In this document: in pieces, positions 61,547-64,000 of the stretch
Layout: every line of letters begins with the position of its first letter
Numbering within the stretch: position 1 is the stretch's first letter
From: Sphaerulina vaccinii
Taxonomy: Eukaryota > Ascomycota > Dothideomycetes > Mycosphaerellales > Mycosphaerellaceae
Reading direction: 5' to 3'
Assembly: GCA_022570795.1 (NCBI GenBank)
Contig: JAKUDP010000012.1
Coordinates: 558,001-622,000, forward strand
Length of the DNA stretch: 64,000 nt
Position numbers and translations under genes: made by a program
Notes under the pieces: generated by a model
What the model saw: the letters and a program-made list of their open reading frames with translations, nothing else
Databases searched by the model: none
What the model was told of the DNA's origin: nothing

Positions 61547-63882
61547 TCAAGGCAGACTCAAGAACAACTTCAGCATCCTCGGGTAATTCGGCGTGCCCAG
61601 ACCAGTCACTGGATCCCAGCCTTTGACAGCATTGAAGCCTTGCCCATTCAGACAGCCCTTGTTCGTCCCATTGGTGATATCATTCAGTACCTCTGGGTGA
61701 GCATAGAGCACAGGATTCAAGAACCCAACAGGCTTCTTGCCTATCGCGATACGCTCTTCGTTGAGACGATTGACGATAGCCGCAAAGATCGGAGTAGACA
61801 TGGAAGTACCGCCAGTAAGCCCGAAATCTCCACCGGAGTAGTTGACGCCATTATCGCCGACAGCTGCAACGTCTGGCACGCCACGACCAATGCGATTGTA
61901 GATACCTCCAGTCTTTCCAGCCAGAGCTGTGATGTTCAATAACGCTGGGTTAGGAGCATCCTTGGCCAAAGCGGAATAGTAAGGAAGGTCGGGGTCGTGG
62001 TCGCGGAAGTATGTCGCCACAGCTGACTTCTGATAGTCTGGAACTGGAAAGATGTTGCTGAAGCCGCCTCCTGAGCTGAAGTTGACGCTGTACGGATATC
62101 CAGCAGGATCATATACAGCGCTCTCGGGCTCGAAGACAGTGTGACCTGGGTACACCTTAGTCGCTCCCACGTTCGTAACATATGGACAGGTGTTTGGCCA
62201 GGTAGGGTTGAAGATGTCTCCTTTTGGTCCTAAACAGCCTGTGGTACCACTGAAGCCTCCTTCTGCGCCTGGGTAGTCGCCAATTCCAGCATCTCCGGAC
62301 GCGAAGAGAAACGAAATACCTTGCAAGCCGAGTTTCATGTACTCCAAGCACTGTCTCTTCTGGTATGCGATAGGTACAATGGCTTCCTGTCCGCCGTATG
62401 AGATGGAGAATACGTTCGTTGGCTTGAATACGCCGCACTGCAGGGGCTTGTTGTAGCCACCTGGAGCAGTATCAGGATATGTCGGATCGATGCCAGGGGC
62501 ATTACCTAAGGTGGTAGATCCAATGGTCAGCAAATATCTCTGGGAGCGCGCTTCGGTTCGGCATTGGTCTATCTTTGAGCACAGCACCCTGGTAAAGTGC
62601 GACTCGGTGAGATACCTTTCGTGTAGCTGCTTCACTTACCAGTCTCGCCATAAGCAGAGAACGTGCAGTACGAGCCATCAATGGCATCAAGTAGGGTATT
62701 GAAGCCCCAGGTGTACGTATCGTTCGCCCAAGTCTGGTGTTTCAGATCATCGACATTGTAATCAGTGACACTTTGTGGATAGATGATAGCATACGCCTGC
62801 AGGAGAAAAGGGTAGAAGGTAAGCAAGTATCCCTGAAAGGTACGAAAGTTGCCTTAACAGGTAGGTCTCGGATTCTATCGCCTTAGTAGACTCAACCCCA
62901 TTGAGACAGTGGTTCTTACCTGCTGTATATCGAGCGTCGCCTCGCCTCCCGCTTCCGAGACATTGTTAGTCTGTGCCACTCCACCATCAATGTTGTAGTC
63001 AATTGGATGGGTGCCATTCGGTATACTCGTGTAGTTGCTGAAGAACAAGTCCAGATCCAGCTGGTCCCAGTACTGCAGCTCAGCTTCGAAGATGCCCATA
63101 GAGTTGCTAGGATCCGCATGACGAGGTGCTGGTGGTATTCGGTACAGTGCATCAATGCATGCTGGTGTTATCTCTGTATCACAGTTCTTCAGATTCTGTG
63201 GCGTGGGTGCATGTTGGCCATGGTGTGGAGCCCAGTCTGGTTTCCATCTTAGCCAAGGTTTGCCATGACCGTTGCCATACGGCCAACTTCGTTTTCGTGA
63301 CATCTTGGAGCCTTCGTGCACAGTATTGTCACTTGGTGCCATCAATTTGATGCCAGGCGAAATGTAGTCGATATGTTGCTGGATGCTCGCAGGGACGTGA
63401 TACTGATCACAAGATGGCATGACGCCTCCAGTACGTTGATCCTCGTAATCATGATATGTAGTGTGTAGCAGAGCCTCCACTTGCTCAGCAGGTGCGTGAA
63501 ATGCAAGCCATCCTTTGTTGTCTGAATGGGTGATTATCTTCGAGTCAATGCCGCTGTCGATGAGCCATTGGCGGACTGATTCAACAGTCTCCTCCGTTGG
63601 TTTGAATACATTGATAACCTCTTCGGGCGTCCAGTGCTTGCCATAGTTGGTAGAATCTGGGTGGGAGATGTCCATCAAATAGTCGTGTGCTCGGTCGAGA
63701 TTGGCCTCATTTTGCTTCAGGCCGATGCGAACTGGGAGGATTGCGTGAGGCCTGACACGTTCGCGCCGGACCCATCGCGACGACGCAGAGTCATCTCTCT
63801 TTTCGTGAACCACATGGCTGCTGGGAACAGCAAATGCTGCTACAGCGAAGCTGCTCAATGTCAATAACCACTTCCAAAGCAT
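61547..63882 (-). CDS. secreted sedolisin-family serine-carboxyl peptidase (S53)
   Basis: Exons 62920-63882, 62640-62796 and 61547-62505 give 692 residues. The signal peptide MLWKWLLTLSSFAVAAFAVP precedes a propeptide of about 200 residues with the Pro-kumamolisin pattern (HPDSTNYGKHWTPEEVINVF, VRQWLIDSGI). The catalytic triad of sedolisins is complete: Glu and Asp in GGEATLDIQ near 315, the oxyanion Asp in ASGDAGIGD near 445, and Ser in GGTSMSTP near 608. A calcium site is formed by NDITNG and GWDPVTGLGTP. Family members are acid endo- or tripeptidyl-peptidases secreted for protein digestion at low pH. Intron ends GTAAGA/TGCAG and GTAAGT/TTAG are clean. Confidence 0.93.
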
Positions 63883-64000
63883 CGTATTGGTGTTGATAGC
63901 TGAAAACGTGAACTGAGAAATGCAGCAATATCAGCGACGCTGCTTGCCTACAGCCTTGCCTGCTCCACTGCATGGCGGGCCAGAGGGGTAGCAATCGTCA
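63883..64000. other. right edge, upstream of the sedolisin gene
   Basis: The first 118 bases upstream of the sedolisin start; promoter and leader sequence only. Confidence 0.5.

Overview
The window is nuclear DNA from a filamentous ascomycete (Pezizomycotina). Genes are densely packed on both strands. Introns are short, mostly 47 to 90 bases, with GT..AG ends and CTAAC- or CTGAC-like branch sites. Accessory families typical of these fungi are present: HET-domain proteins, F-box and 2EXR proteins, CorA-like membrane proteins, RING/IBR proteins, a sedolisin and a tyrosinase. The style of the F-box, RING/IBR and CorA-like families suggests a dothideomycete, but that placement is inference.

Layout. 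1-4.5 kb: thioredoxin and an F-box protein. 4.9-10.5 kb: a damaged kinase/von Willebrand A gene and a CorA-like membrane protein. 11-20.6 kb: a small unknown protein, a Prx5-type peroxiredoxin, two unknown proteins (one single-pass membrane), the PP2A-like phosphatase Ppg1 and a Ser/Arg-rich repeat protein. 20.9-25.1 kb: a frameshifted 2EXR gene, an interrupted tyrosinase and two F-box-like genes. 25.3-29.1 kb: divergent Syf1 (spliceosome) and V-ATPase subunit D. 29.3-42 kb: two HET genes bracket a divergent pair, external NADH dehydrogenase (EF-hand type) and aldehyde dehydrogenase, and that pair is bracketed by arrays of a repeated RNA-gene-like unit. 40.5-44.6 kb: three related F-box genes with a third array between the first two. 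45-46.6 kb: head-to-head Dim1 and U2A', both spliceosomal. 47.7-57.8 kb: three RING/IBR genes and one truncated copy, interleaved with uridine kinase/UPRTase and the GID-complex subunit Gid8. 59-64 kb: a sulfotransferase-like P-loop protein, a membrane RING protein and a sedolisin.

The most unusual feature is a family of twelve units of about 132-191 bp, in three arrays with a 223-265 bp period. Each has a TATA-like sequence about 25-33 bp before a conserved GATCGTC start, a tRNA-like A-box sequence, hairpins whose arms change together while their loops vary, ends that pair with each other, and a TTTT stop. I read them as a multicopy, probably RNA polymerase III-transcribed, structured small-RNA family. 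I do not recognise it.

A second theme is decay limited to accessory genes. Between 4.9 and 23 kb there are three in-frame stops, all TAG, with clear coding continuing beyond, and three reading-frame breaks. The housekeeping genes of the window are intact.
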